Notes under the pieces: model-generated | The model's input: the letters and a program-made list of their open reading frames with translations, nothing else | What the model was told of the DNA's origin: nothing | Database searches by the model: none | In this document: positions 50,274 through 58,623 of the stretch, one piece after another | Layout of the letters: every line of letters begins with the position of its first letter | Numbering within the stretch: the stretch's first letter is position 1 | Assembly (NCBI RefSeq): GCF_003482105.1 | Contig: NZ_QULM01000003.1 | Span: 432-64,431, forward strand | DNA from: Coprococcus sp. OM04-5BH | GTDB taxonomy: Bacteria; Bacillota; Clostridia; Lachnospirales; Lachnospiraceae | DNA length: 64,000 nt | Direction: 5' to 3' | Program-made: the position numbers and the translations under genes

Positions 50274-51247
50274 ATGATATTTATGAAATGGAATATTGTA
50301 CGGATGCAATAACTGGAGGTCAAGATAAGAGGATGTATCTGTATTATCAGTTGATTAATGGTCTGAAACAGGCTGATAGTGTGGATATTGTTGTTTCTTT
50401 TCTGATGGAATCTGGTGTCAGAATGCTGCTCAGAGAACTTGAGAATGCATTTAAACGTGGAGCAAAAATCAGGATTCTTACAGGAAATTATCTTGGCATA
50501 ACACAGCCCTCGGCATTGTATCTTATCAAGCATAAGCTTGGGGAACAGGTGGATTTACGTTTTTATAATGAAAAATCGTTCATTTCATCCGAAATCATAC
50601 ATGTTTCATTACAAAGAGTACAGTACGATATACATAGGGTCGTCAAATATTTCAAGGAGTGCATTGACATCTGGTATTGAATGGAATTATCGATTTAGCA
50701 GCAAAACAGATCCGCAAAACTATGAAAAATTTTACAATACATTTCTTGATTTATTTGAAAATCATTCCGTAGTAATAGATGATGATGAACTAAAAAGATA
50801 TTCAAAAAACTGGCACCGCCCAGCTGTATCAAAAGATCTGGATAAGTATGATTTACAGGATAGTGAAACTTCAAATAATATAGTTTTATTTGAACCAAGA
50901 GGGGCACAGATAGGAGCTTTGTGTGCACTGGAAAATACCAGAGCAGAGGGGGCAAGAAGAGCCTTAGTTCAGGCTGCGACAGGTGTTGGAAAAACGTATC
51001 TTGCAGCATTTGATTCAAAGAAATATGAGAGAGTATTATTTGTGGCACATAGAGAAGAAATCTTAAAGCAGGCAGCAGAATCGTTTAAAAATGTGAGAAA
51101 TTCAGAGAATTATGGATTTTTTGACGGAGAAAGTAAATGCACGGATAAATCGGTAATTTTTGCTTCGGTTGCAACGCTTGGAAGGAATGAATACCTGAAT
51201 AATAAGTATTTTCCTTCGGATTATTTTAATTATGTTGTAATCGATGA
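50243..51247 (+). pseudogene. PLD-DExH helicase, 5' part (disrupted)
   Basis: N-terminal PLD-like domain (about 30-150: ADSVDIVVSFLMESGVRMLLREL, then FHPKSYMFHY...YIGSSNISRSAL) and the start of an SF2 helicase (Walker A QAATGVGKTYLA, VLFVAHREEIL, VIFASVATLGR, and VVIDE). A frameshift lies in the A5 run 50571-50575; reading YNEKNRSFHPKSY across it restores the frame. The coding sequence is cut after GATGA (51243-51247) within the DExH codons and resumes at 55956. Relatives are DUF3427-type PLD/helicase proteins of ~900-1000 residues. Confidence 0.85.
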
Positions 51248-51264
51248 GTATGCGATAATAGGTC
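51243..51264 (+). other. attL of a serine-recombinase element
   Basis: Host half TTATGTTGTAATC, core GATGA (51243-51247), element arm GTATGCGATAATAGGTC (51248-51264). Joined with the other end it rebuilds a near-palindromic attP. Confidence 0.75.
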
Positions 51265-51317
51265 TAAGTCAAGAAGCCGCTTAAAGCGATGGCTTTTCAG
51301 ACTTAGTCCTATTTTTT
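51260..51317 (+). terminator. terminator at the left end of the element
   Basis: AGGTCTAAGTC (51260-51270) with GACTTAGTCCT (51300-51310), inner AAGCC/GGCTT, then ATTTTTT. It would stop host transcription entering from the broken helicase gene, and its outer stem overlaps the att arm. Confidence 0.7.
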
Positions 51318-51443
51318 CGACCAATTTATAGGCGGTTGAGATTAAGGACGGCGCCGAACTTAATTAAATAACCTACACAGATAAAGACAGAGGGAGTACC
51401 AGGCTTCCAGGACAACTGTTTTTATTGTTGCGTGCAAATGGAT

Positions 51444-51480
51444 GGGACTTTACATTTTCGGATGTGGGTCCCTTTTTTTC
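51444..51480 (+). terminator. terminator-like hairpin before the SymE-like gene
   Basis: GGGAC (51444-51448) with GTCCC (51468-51472), followed by seven T. Lies 50 nt before the ribosome site, so it could attenuate the SymE-parA transcript. Confidence 0.6.
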
Positions 51481-51528
51481 GTGGTTCGTTCTGGAACCGC
51501 ACATCAAATCATATCGGAGGTAATGCTT

Positions 51529-51840
51529 ATGGCAGTCAGAAAAGAATATAGAGATCTCACTGTGGGTGATATCTACAGAAATGGTAAGAGCGTTCCAATG
51601 CTCAGGGTCAGCGGTTTATGGTTGGAGGAACTTGGTTTCAAGACCGGTGATTTTGTTAGAATCAAGTGTGAGGATGGTCAGTTGATCATCAGCTTGAATG
51701 AAGAAAAGGCTCAGGAGAAAGCGGCAGAAAAAGTTTTTATGGATGAAGAAATAAAAAAGTTGAGGAAGAGATATCAAAAGGAAAAAGAGGAAATCTGTGC
51801 CAGATATGTGGCTGAGGGAAAAGCGGGGTACGGTTCATGA
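51529..51840 (+). CDS. SymE-like small protein
   Basis: 103 residues from ATG 51529 (GGAGG 8 nt upstream). VPMLRVSGLWLEELGFKTGDFVRIKCEDGQLIISL matches the SymE/AbrB-like core (seen split over about 25-58). The C-terminal half is a charged helix (EEIKKLRKRYQKEKEEIC). E. coli SymE is an SOS-induced RNA-associated toxin; in Clostridia such genes often sit on mobile elements. No antisense RNA promoter was identified. Its stop overlaps the next start (ATGA). Confidence 0.75.
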   Translation: MAVRKEYRDLTVGDIYRNGKSVPMLRVSGLWLEELGFKTGDFVRIKCEDGQLIISLNEEKAQEKAAEKVFMDEEIKKLRKRYQKEKEEICARYVAEGKAGYGS

Positions 51841-51980
51841 GGAAAGATATTTTAACAAAGGTGACGTTTGTTGTTCTCATAGTGATTATTATTTTCTTTG
51901 TGATGTTTGGTAAAGAAATTATGGCAGCTATTAATGGTTTGATAGAGACTGAATCTTTAATGGATCAGCTACTCAGATAG
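51837..51980 (+). CDS. 47-residue single-pass membrane peptide
   Basis: Short frame too small for most gene lists: MRKDILTKVTFVVLIVIIIF, then FVMFGKEIMAAINGLIE and a short polar end. One strongly hydrophobic segment (about 9-25). Start overlaps the SymE-like stop by 4 nt (ATGA), and parA begins 9 nt after its stop with GGAGG between, so it is part of a symE-parA operon. Function unknown. Confidence 0.6.
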   Translation: MRKDILTKVTFVVLIVIIIFFVMFGKEIMAAINGLIETESLMDQLLR

Positions 51981-51989
51981 GAGGCAATT

Positions 51990-52775
51990 ATGGGAAAGAT
52001 TTATATGACGGCTTGCATGAAAGGTGGTTGTGCAAAAACGGTCACAACTTATAATTTGGCGTATTCATTAAAAGAACTTGGCAAGAAAGTATTGTGTGTG
52101 GATTTTGATAGCCAGGCAAACTTAAGTACCTGTTTTGGCGTGGAGAATCCGGCAGCAGTTCCGGTAACAATCGGACATCTGATGATGGCTCAGATCGATG
52201 ATGATGAATTACCTGGATTCAAAGAATATATACGGAGTAGAAATGGTGTGGATTTTATTTCATCTTCAATGATGTTGTCTGCTGTGGATGCAAAACTCCG
52301 ACTTGAAATGGGTGCAGAGAAGATGCTTTCGGAGATATTAGAGCCACTTAGAGACAGATATGATGCAATTATCATTGATACTGCACCAACACTTGGAGCG
52401 CTGAATATCAATGCACTTGCGGCGGCAGATGAAGTGATTATCACTGTAAATCCACAGTTGCTTGCAATGATGGGATTACAGGATTTCATTAAGACAGTGA
52501 AAAAAATAAGAACCAGAGTAAATGACAGACTTTCTGTTGCTGGAATCTTGTTGACGATGTGTGATGCAAGAACAAATCTGTGTAAGGTTATTACAGAACA
52601 GGTTCGTGATACCTTTGAGGGACAGATACGAATCTTTGAAAGTTGGATTCCTAATACTGTTAAGGTTGGAGAGTCGGTTTATTATTCGGAGCCACTTATT
52701 GAGTATGCTCCGGAGTCTAATGCAACCAAGGCATATAAGAATTTGGCAAAGGAGTTGATCAATTATGAAGGCTAA
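51990..52775 (+). CDS. parA: ParA/Soj partition ATPase
   Basis: 261 residues. Deviant Walker A KGGCAKTVTTYNLA near residue 11 (canonical KGGxGKT has Gly; here Ala at that place), Walker A' VDFDSQANLSTCFG, Walker B YDAIIIDTAPTLGALNINAL. The type common on plasmids and conjugative elements of Clostridia. GGAGG precedes the ATG. Overlaps the ParB start by 11 nt. It suggests the element descends from a plasmid or a larger integrative element. Confidence 0.92.
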   Translation: MGKIYMTACMKGGCAKTVTTYNLAYSLKELGKKVLCVDFDSQANLSTCFGVENPAAVPVTIGHLMMAQIDDDELPGFKEYIRSRNGVDFISSSMMLSAVDAKLRLEMGAEKMLSEILEPLRDRYDAIIIDTAPTLGALNINALAAADEVIITVNPQLLAMMGLQDFIKTVKKIRTRVNDRLSVAGILLTMCDARTNLCKVITEQVRDTFEGQIRIFESWIPNTVKVGESVYYSEPLIEYAPESNATKAYKNLAKELINYEG

Positions 52776-53115
52776 TGCAAATAAAAGAAAAATATTTGAT
52801 GCGGTGGATCTGCTGACAGAGGATACTTCGGCGCAGACCACAGCGGTTAAGGCAGAGAATGGCATAGAGCAGATTGCAATTGATTCTATAAAAGCATTCC
52901 ATAATCATCCGTTCCATTTATATGAGGGAGAACGCCTTAATGATATGGTGGAGAGTATTCGTGAGCATGGTATTCTGAATCCGGTTATTGTGCTTAAAAC
53001 GGATAATGGATATGAAATGCTTTCCGGTCATAACAGAGCTAATGCTGCAAAGATTGCAGGACTTTCTGAAGTTCCGGCTATTATAAGGGTATTACGAATA
53101 GCGATATTGCAGTAG
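52765..53115 (+). pseudogene. parB: ParB N-terminal part, truncated by fusion
   Basis: 116 codons as read. ParB/Srx nuclease-like N-domain is clear: IAIDSIKAFHNHPFHLYEGE, MVESIREHGILNPVIVLK, GYEMLSGHNRANAAKIAGLSEVPAIIR. After about 53088 the sequence stops resembling ParB and the frame ends at TAG 53113-53115. The central HTH and C-terminal dimer domain are missing, replaced by a piece of another gene. A partition role is therefore unlikely. Confidence 0.85.
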
Positions 53116-53621
53116 GTTCAAATGCAATGTTGAAATTTATGTGTGCTTATGGTAGCAATGTGGAAACGGTGTTAGGGGAAATTCTTCTTTATGTTTTTTT
53201 GGAGCAAGCATTGGATGCACCAAAGATAATGACCAAATTGGAGATAAATGAGCTGAATGGTGGATTTATCAGCAAAAGTGATGGTGTTCATTTGCTCAGA
53301 GAAGAGATTTCAGGTCAACCATTTCATCAACTGGTATTTGGGGCATCTGATATAACTGGACAACTTAAATTAGCAATTGACAGGGCTTTTGAAAAGATTA
53401 TAGAAATCGAAAATAACTATGATGATGAACTTAAAATTGTGGACAGCACCTGTCAGTGGACAATTTATAATCCGGAAGCAACAAAATTTATGGTTGAATT
53501 GATGACACCTAATCGGAATGGTGATTATAAACCAGATATGGCATTTGGAGCATTTCTGGGATATGAAATAGTATGGTCTGTGGTAAGGCAGCTGCTTGAT
53601 ATGACAGATGTCTTTAAGTAG
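53088..53621 (+). pseudogene. 3' part of a DUF1837 / HamA-like gene
   Basis: About 178 codons open in the frame next to that of the ParB piece; first ATG is 53127. Sequence GITNSDIAVGSN..., GEILLYVFLEQALDAPKIMTKLE, SKSDGVHLL, FHQLVFGASDITGQLKLAIDRAFEKI looks like the C-terminal half of DUF1837 proteins, which include HamA, the effector of the Hachiman anti-phage system. The N-terminal half and the HamB helicase are absent. Junction with parB near 53088 points to a deletion or recombination. Family call from memory of motifs, not from a search. Confidence 0.55.
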
Positions 53622-53640
53622 AAACTGGACAAGCAGAATA

Positions 53641-54019
53641 ATGTCAGCAGACAGGACAAATCTGATTCTGGCTGAAAAACTTGCCAGGTTGCAGCAGGAA
53701 AAGGAAAAATGTGGATCAGTTTATGGCGGGTCAGTTGGATAAAGAAGTGTATCAGAGAAGAAGAGCAGATCTTGGTAGGTTAGCTGAAAAATTCGATGCT
53801 GATATAGCAGAACTGGAGCAGAAGCTTAAGGATGCAGAAACCATGAAGGATGACAATTTATCTCAGGCGCTTAGTGTTATGAAAAAGTATTCTGGAGCAG
53901 ATGAACTGACGCAGGCAATGGTGCAGGAACTGATTGAGAAGGTTGTTGTCACGGATCCAGAGCATGTGGAGATTGTTTGGAAGTTCAAGGATGAGGTTAG
54001 GAATTTTATAGGGATTTAG
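53641..54019 (+). pseudogene. C-terminal remnant of a large serine recombinase
   Basis: MSADRTNLILAEKLARLQQEKEK in one frame continues as VDQFMAGQLDKEVYQRRRADL in the next; dropping the T at about 53710 joins them. The joined ~125 residues show the coiled-coil and the end ELTQAMVQELIEKVVVTDPEHVEIVWKFKDE typical of TnpX/DUF4368-type serine recombinases. Catalytic Ser domain and zinc-ribbon region are missing. It fits the serine-type att sites at the element ends. Confidence 0.7.
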
Positions 54020-54142
54020 GACAGGAGCCGGTTGGATGATAAGTCTGACTGGCTTCTTTTTGGATTGAAAAAATCACATTTTTGTTGTACTATAAATTAT
54101 ACGAAAAAGATAACCGATATAGTTCAATAGAGGTATGGATTG

Positions 54143-54367
54143 ATGGTTAAAAACAATATTGAATTAGATGTAAAGACAAAGTGTATAGAGCAAGGGAAAA
54201 CACAGGTGCAGATTGCAGAAGAGATAGATACCACAAAGGCCTATGTTAATCGTGTGATTAAGAAGAAAGATGGTGTGGTGAATAAAACTTTTGTGCAGAT
54301 GATGGAAGCACTGGGGTATGATATAGAACTGACTTATGTAAAGCAGAAAAACCAGGAGGATGTGTAA
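54143..54367 (+). CDS. small XRE-type HTH protein
   Basis: 74 residues from ATG 54143. KTKCIEQGKTQVQIAEEIDT and KAYVNRVIKKKDGVVNKTFVQMMEALGYDIELTYV make one complete helix-turn-helix domain with a short tail. It ends 2 nt before the HEPN gene, so they are one transcription unit. Likely autoregulator or antitoxin-like partner of the HEPN protein. An A/T-rich region with TATAAA/TATACG-like boxes lies upstream, but I could not fix the promoter. Confidence 0.8.
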   Translation: MVKNNIELDVKTKCIEQGKTQVQIAEEIDTTKAYVNRVIKKKDGVVNKTFVQMMEALGYDIELTYVKQKNQEDV

Positions 54368-54369
54368 CG

Positions 54370-55893
54370 ATGGAGCGTCATATATGCGTATGGCATAAGG
54401 AAAATAGCGATAACTCTGACGAAGTTGGAGAATTAATTATAGATGGAAATTTAGTTGAATTTTACAGCAGATTTCATGGAGAAGTATTTCCATCTACTTT
54501 TATTGGGAGAGATGGAGATCATGGATATAAAGTATTCGTGAATGGTTCCGCAAAACATAGTGAAAGAAAGTCTTTAGATTTTTCTAGTTCACATAGAGTT
54601 TTTTGTGTTTTAATGCAAAACTACCAATTTTCAAAAGGAATAGACATATCAGGTATCAAGGAGTTTTCTTTTGAAATACCTGAATTGATTAAATGGATTG
54701 GAACAAAGACCGTAGAATTTGCGGAATCAGATCTGGGAACATTAGGTGCTATAGAATTAGATATGAAACCAATTGTGTTAAAACAAGCGGATCCGCATAT
54801 AGAAATAAGATTAGAATCAAAGTCATTTAATAACTCTATTCGTGGAAACGATAATGTATCACTTACAATTAATAGTGTTCCAAGGATATTTGTCGACTAT
54901 GGGGAAGGACAAAATATTGAAAAATTAATGGATGATATTAATTGTTTAATGCAATTTTTTGGTTTGCTAATAGGAACTGTGAGCACAGTAGATGATATTC
55001 GATTAACTGTTGAAGGGCAAAAACTAAAAAGCTGGTTGTACATTAACAGAGACTTCTCATACAATCTACGGACACAGGATATATTGGATAAACCGAGAAC
55101 ATATTACTATGTATTGGCTGATAATTTGGAAAGATATTATGAATCTTGGAGATCTTTTTACTACGATGAAACGTATGAATTGTTAAGAAGAATTTATTTT
55201 GCTACAAATGGACGTAAGGAATTATTTGCGGAAGAAATCTTTGTTGAGTATATGAGGTTTCTTGATGGGTATCATACTCGTATTTGTGGAGATGAGGAAA
55301 CTAAAAGAAAAATAAAAGAATCATTAAAAGAGTCTACAAATAAAATAAAAGAATTGCTGTTTAATGATGAGGGAAAAGCTTTATTTGAGAAAGCTATGGT
55401 TAAAGCTGATCCGGACTGGAAATGTAATTCAACTCATATTAAAGAAATAGCTGGATGGATTGCTGCAGGATATCTTGGAAAGACACAATTATCATATCGT
55501 CTTCAAGAACTTGATAAAATGTTCTATTCAATTATTGCCTTAAATGCAGCTGATGTCGAAAAGAATACTAGGAATTCGCAAAGATACGAAAATAAAACGA
55601 GTGAGGAATTAGTACAGAATTATTTTAAAGAATTGGGTGATACAAGAAACTTCTATTCGCACTATAAATTGGATAAGAGTGGTGTATTAGAGATTCAGCA
55701 AATATGTACTTCCATAACAGTGCTGAAATCGACAATAATTGCTATATTGTTGTCACATATGGGAATAGATAAGGAATTGATACGAAAAATCATTGAGTTT
55801 GATAATGAATTACATTGGCAGACTATGTGTCTGAGAAAAGAAGATGAAACTCCATTTCTGCATCCTAGTCAGATAGAAAAAAATGAAGAATAG
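54370..55893 (+). CDS. ApeA-like HEPN-domain protein, putative abortive-infection effector
   Basis: 507 residues, intact. N-terminal ~200 residues are beta-rich (VGELIIDGNLVEFYSRFHGE, ...GIDISGIKEFSFEIPELIKW), like the ApeA N-terminal domain; the C-terminal ~200 are helical with the HEPN RNase motif R426-N-F-Y-S-H431, preceded by YFKELGDT. LFAEEIFVEYMRFLDGYHTRIC matches the helix that opens ApeA-type HEPN regions. HEPN proteins of this sort cleave RNA to abort phage infection. Base composition is more A/T-rich than the host genes at 1-47 kb. Family call from motifs only. Confidence 0.7.
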   Translation: MERHICVWHKENSDNSDEVGELIIDGNLVEFYSRFHGEVFPSTFIGRDGDHGYKVFVNGSAKHSERKSLDFSSSHRVFCVLMQNYQFSKGIDISGIKEFSFEIPELIKWIGTKTVEFAESDLGTLGAIELDMKPIVLKQADPHIEIRLESKSFNNSIRGNDNVSLTINSVPRIFVDYGEGQNIEKLMDDINCLMQFFGLLIGTVSTVDDIRLTVEGQKLKSWLYINRDFSYNLRTQDILDKPRTYYYVLADNLERYYESWRSFYYDETYELLRRIYFATNGRKELFAEEIFVEYMRFLDGYHTRICGDEETKRKIKESLKESTNKIKELLFNDEGKALFEKAMVKADPDWKCNSTHIKEIAGWIAAGYLGKTQLSYRLQELDKMFYSIIALNAADVEKNTRNSQRYENKTSEELVQNYFKELGDTRNFYSHYKLDKSGVLEIQQICTSITVLKSTIIAILLSHMGIDKELIRKIIEFDNELHWQTMCLRKEDETPFLHPSQIEKNEE

Positions 55894-55935
55894 GAGCATT
55901 CTTCTGCCATCTGAAAAATGGCAGAAAAATTGTTA

Positions 55936-55960
55936 GACCTATCTTGACATACGCTGATGA
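55936..55960 (+). other. attR of the serine-recombinase element
   Basis: Element arm GACCTATCTTGACATAC (55936-55952), GCT, core GATGA (55956-55960), then host ATTCCACCAT. The host halves ATGTTGTAAT and ATTCCACCAT are themselves imperfect inverted repeats, as expected for attB. Confidence 0.75.
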
Positions 55961-57429
55961 ATTCCACCATGCAATTAATGACCAGTATCAAAGGATTGTA
56001 AATTATTTTAAACCACAGTTTTTGCTGGGGTTAACAGCAACTCCAGAGAGAATGGATGGTCGAAATATCTATGAAATCTGTGATTATAATGTGCCTTATG
56101 AGATTTCATTAAAAGAAGCCATCAATAAGGGCATGCTCGTACCATTTCATTATTATGGTATTTTTGATGATACTGATTATTCAAAAATACACATTGTAAG
56201 GGGAAGGTATGATGAAAAAGAATTGAATGAAACCTATATCGGAAATGTTCACAGATATGAGCTGATTTATAAATATTACTGCAAATATGGTTCCAGGCAG
56301 GCTCTTGGATTCTGTTGTTCCAAGGAGCATGCAAGAGAGATGGCGAAAGAATTTTCATCAAGAGGAATACCGTCAGTTGCTGTATTTAGTGATGCAAGTG
56401 GGGAATATACTGAGAAACGAAATGTAGCAATACAAAAATTGAAGAATGGCGAAATAAAAGTGATTTTTCTGTGGATATGTTTAATGAAGGCGTTGATATT
56501 ACATCGGTTGATATGGTGATGTTCTTAAGACCTACAGAATCGCCAATAGTTTTCCTTCAGCAGCTTGGAAGAGGACTTAGAAAATATAGGGGTAAAGAGT
56601 TTTTGACAGTGCTTGATTTTATTGGTAATTATGGGAAAGCAGGCAGAGTGCGTTTTCTGCTCGAAGGAAAAACTGATGTGCAAAGAGAAGGAGTTCATCT
56701 ATCAGATGCGTTGCAATTTCCAGATGATTGTCTGGTTGATTTTGATATGAAACTGATTGATCTTTTGCGGAAATGGATAGAAAGCATTTAAAACTTAAGG
56801 ATCAGATAATCAATGAATATTTCAAGGTAAAAGAGCTGCTTGCGAAGCGTCCTACCAGACTGGATCTGTTTACATATATGGATGATAATATTTATGAAGC
56901 TGCAATTACACATTCCAAAGATAATCCGTTTAAAAGATATCTGGAGTTCCTCAATGATTTGGGAGAACTAAGTCAAATAGAAGAATTTTACAAAGGAATT
57001 GGAAGAGAATTTATCAGCCTGATTGAAAATACAAATATGTCAAAAGTATATAAGATGCCGGTGTTTATGGCATTTTATAATAACTCTAATGTGTTGATGG
57101 AAGTAACAGAAAAACAACTTCTTTCAAGCTGGAAAAAATTTTTCTCAACTGGAACAAACTGGAAAGATCTTGATAAAAATATGACATTACAGAAGTATAA
57201 AGATATTTCAGATAAGGAACATTTAAGGAAGATTCTCGCTATGCCAGTGCATTTCCTTTTGGAATCAGGGAAAGGTTTTTTTATTAAAGATGATGATGTG
57301 ATATTAGGTTTAAGAGAAGAATTACGTCCGCTAATTGATAATTCTGTCATGATCCAGCAGATGAAAGACGTGATAGATTATAGGACAATGGATTATTACA
57401 AGAGAAGATATAGAGAGAAGCAGAATTAA
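55956..57429 (+). pseudogene. PLD-DExH helicase, 3' part (disrupted)
   Basis: Resumes as DEFHHAINDQYQRIVNYF, then LGLTATPERMDG (motif III region), helicase C domain (ALGFCCSKEHAREMAKEF, DMFNEGVDI, FLQQLGRGLRKY) and a helical C-terminal region of ~230 residues of DUF3427 type. Two more frameshifts: one T missing in the T run 56464-56468 (restores VIFSVDMFNEGVD) and one A missing at 56771-56773 (restores LLRKMDRKHLKLK). Together with the 5' part the gene needs four repairs. Confidence 0.85.
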
Positions 57430-57461
57430 TTGTTAAGATAAAGACACAGGAGGATTACATC

Positions 57462-57854
57462 ATGGAACGAGTAGTACAATTTTTAAAAGAAGCAGAGACA
57501 TATTATCTGGCAACAGTGGAAGGCGACCAGCCAAGAGTTAGACCTTTTGGTACAGCACACATTTTTGAAGGAAAGCTGTATATTCAGACTGGAAAGGTAA
57601 AGGATGTTTCAAAGCAGATTCACGCAAACCCGAAGGTAGAAGTCTGTGCATTAAAAAATGGCGAGTGGCTTCGTGTAGCCGGAGAACTTGTAGAAGATGA
57701 CAGAAGAGAAGCAAGACAGTCTATGCTCGATGCTTATCCATCTTTACAGAATATGTACTCAGCAGATGATGGAAATACCGAGGTATTCTATTTTAAAAAT
57801 GCGACAGCTACATTTTCATCATTTACAAATGAGCCGGAAGTAGTGAAGTTTTAA
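57462..57854 (+). CDS. pyridoxamine 5'-phosphate oxidase-family protein
   Basis: 130 residues, one split-barrel flavin-binding domain: FLKEAETYYLATVEGDQPRVRPFG near the start, KLYIQTGKVKDVSKQIHANPKVEVCAL, WLRVAGELVEDD, YFKNATATF. Small stand-alone members bind FMN or F420 and are usually of unknown substrate. AGGAGG is 8 nt before the ATG. Overlaps the next gene by one base (TAATG). Confidence 0.9.
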   Translation: MERVVQFLKEAETYYLATVEGDQPRVRPFGTAHIFEGKLYIQTGKVKDVSKQIHANPKVEVCALKNGEWLRVAGELVEDDRREARQSMLDAYPSLQNMYSADDGNTEVFYFKNATATFSSFTNEPEVVKF

Positions 57855-58234
57855 TGACTAAGGATGAATGGTACAGACAGTTATTTGAGCGACTGGATAA
57901 TTCCAAGTTCCGAAGCAGTTTCCATCTGAAGCAGAAAGATATTGATTACATAAATGAAAAGGGACTTGATGTTATCAGACAACATGCAAAGGATTTCATT
58001 GCAAAGAGAGAAGCTCCAGCATATATAGCAAATGATGGTAAACAGACACCAATGCGTGGTCATCCTGTATTTATTGCCCAGCATGCAACGGCAACATGCT
58101 GCAGGGAGTGCATCCGAAAGTGGCATAAAATTCAGCCGGGAAAGGAACTAAGTCAGGTACAGCAGGATTACCTTGTAGATGTAATTATGACATGGATTCA
58201 ACGAGAAATGGAGAGGCAGGAACATATAATATGA
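57854..58234 (+). CDS. DUF4186 domain protein
   Basis: 126 residues: FHLKQKDIDYINEKGLDVIRQHAKDFI, HPVFIAQHATATCCRECIRKWHKI, then a helical end. Cys/His-rich middle (H, H, C-C-x2-C, H) may bind metal. Matches the DUF4186 family of unknown function. Start overlaps the PNPOx stop, and its own stop overlaps the next start (ATGA). Confidence 0.85.
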   Translation: MTKDEWYRQLFERLDNSKFRSSFHLKQKDIDYINEKGLDVIRQHAKDFIAKREAPAYIANDGKQTPMRGHPVFIAQHATATCCRECIRKWHKIQPGKELSQVQQDYLVDVIMTWIQREMERQEHII

Positions 58235-58602
58235 GTTTGAAAAATGTATTGATTATTGTTGATAACATTGACGAATCAATTGATTTTTATGAAGAATTAT
58301 TTGGATTGTGTGTGATTACAAGGATGGAAGGAAATGTGATAATGTCTGAGGGGCTTGTATTACAGGATGTAGATGTATGGTATGACAGTACAAAAATACC
58401 TACAACTCCACATAACAATATGACAGAACTTTATTTTGAAGATAATGATATAGAAGGTATTATTGAAAAACTGGAGTCTGGCAAGTATGTTGTGAGTTAT
58501 GTTACGGAATTAATGGAACTTGAAGGTGGACAGAAGCTTGTAAGATTTTATGATCCATCAGGAAATCTTATAGAAGTACGAACACCAGTTAGTTACAACT
58601 GA
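58231..58602 (+). CDS. glyoxalase/VOC-superfamily protein
   Basis: 123 residues from ATG 58231, which overlaps the previous stop (ATGA). Paired beta-alpha-beta modules: VLIIVDNIDESIDFYEELFGL and VRFYDPSGNLIEVRTP with the metal-site Glu in LIEV. Small VOC proteins serve as lyases, dioxygenases or drug-binding proteins; substrate unknown. Confidence 0.88.
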   Translation: MSLKNVLIIVDNIDESIDFYEELFGLCVITRMEGNVIMSEGLVLQDVDVWYDSTKIPTTPHNNMTELYFEDNDIEGIIEKLESGKYVVSYVTELMELEGGQKLVRFYDPSGNLIEVRTPVSYN

Positions 58603-58623
58603 AGAAAGCGGATTTGAAGAAAA

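Larger units (their letters stand above)
51248..55955 (+). mobile_element. 4,708-bp integrative element, large-serine-recombinase type
   Basis: Removing 51248-55955 rejoins the helicase frame as VVID-E-FHHAIND. The element ends carry inverted arms GTATGCGATAATAGGTC (left) and GACCTATCTTGACATAC (right), 13 of 17 positions complementary, around a GATGA core repeated at both junctions. Contents: SymE-like, one-TM protein, ParA, ParB start fused to a DUF1837/HamA-like 3' part, C-terminal scrap of a serine recombinase, HTH protein and ApeA-like HEPN protein. With no intact recombinase it is probably immobile by itself. Confidence 0.8.

Noticed and set aside
51260..51317. Group II intron or structured RNA end
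   Set aside because: The structure is a plain hairpin with T-run and there is no reverse transcriptase or ribozyme motif in the element.
51248..55955. DNA transposon with a 5-bp target duplication
   Set aside because: GATGA is repeated at both ends and arms are inverted, but the arms are imperfect, the right one is offset by GCT, no transposase is present and a serine-recombinase remnant is; the att-site reading fits better.
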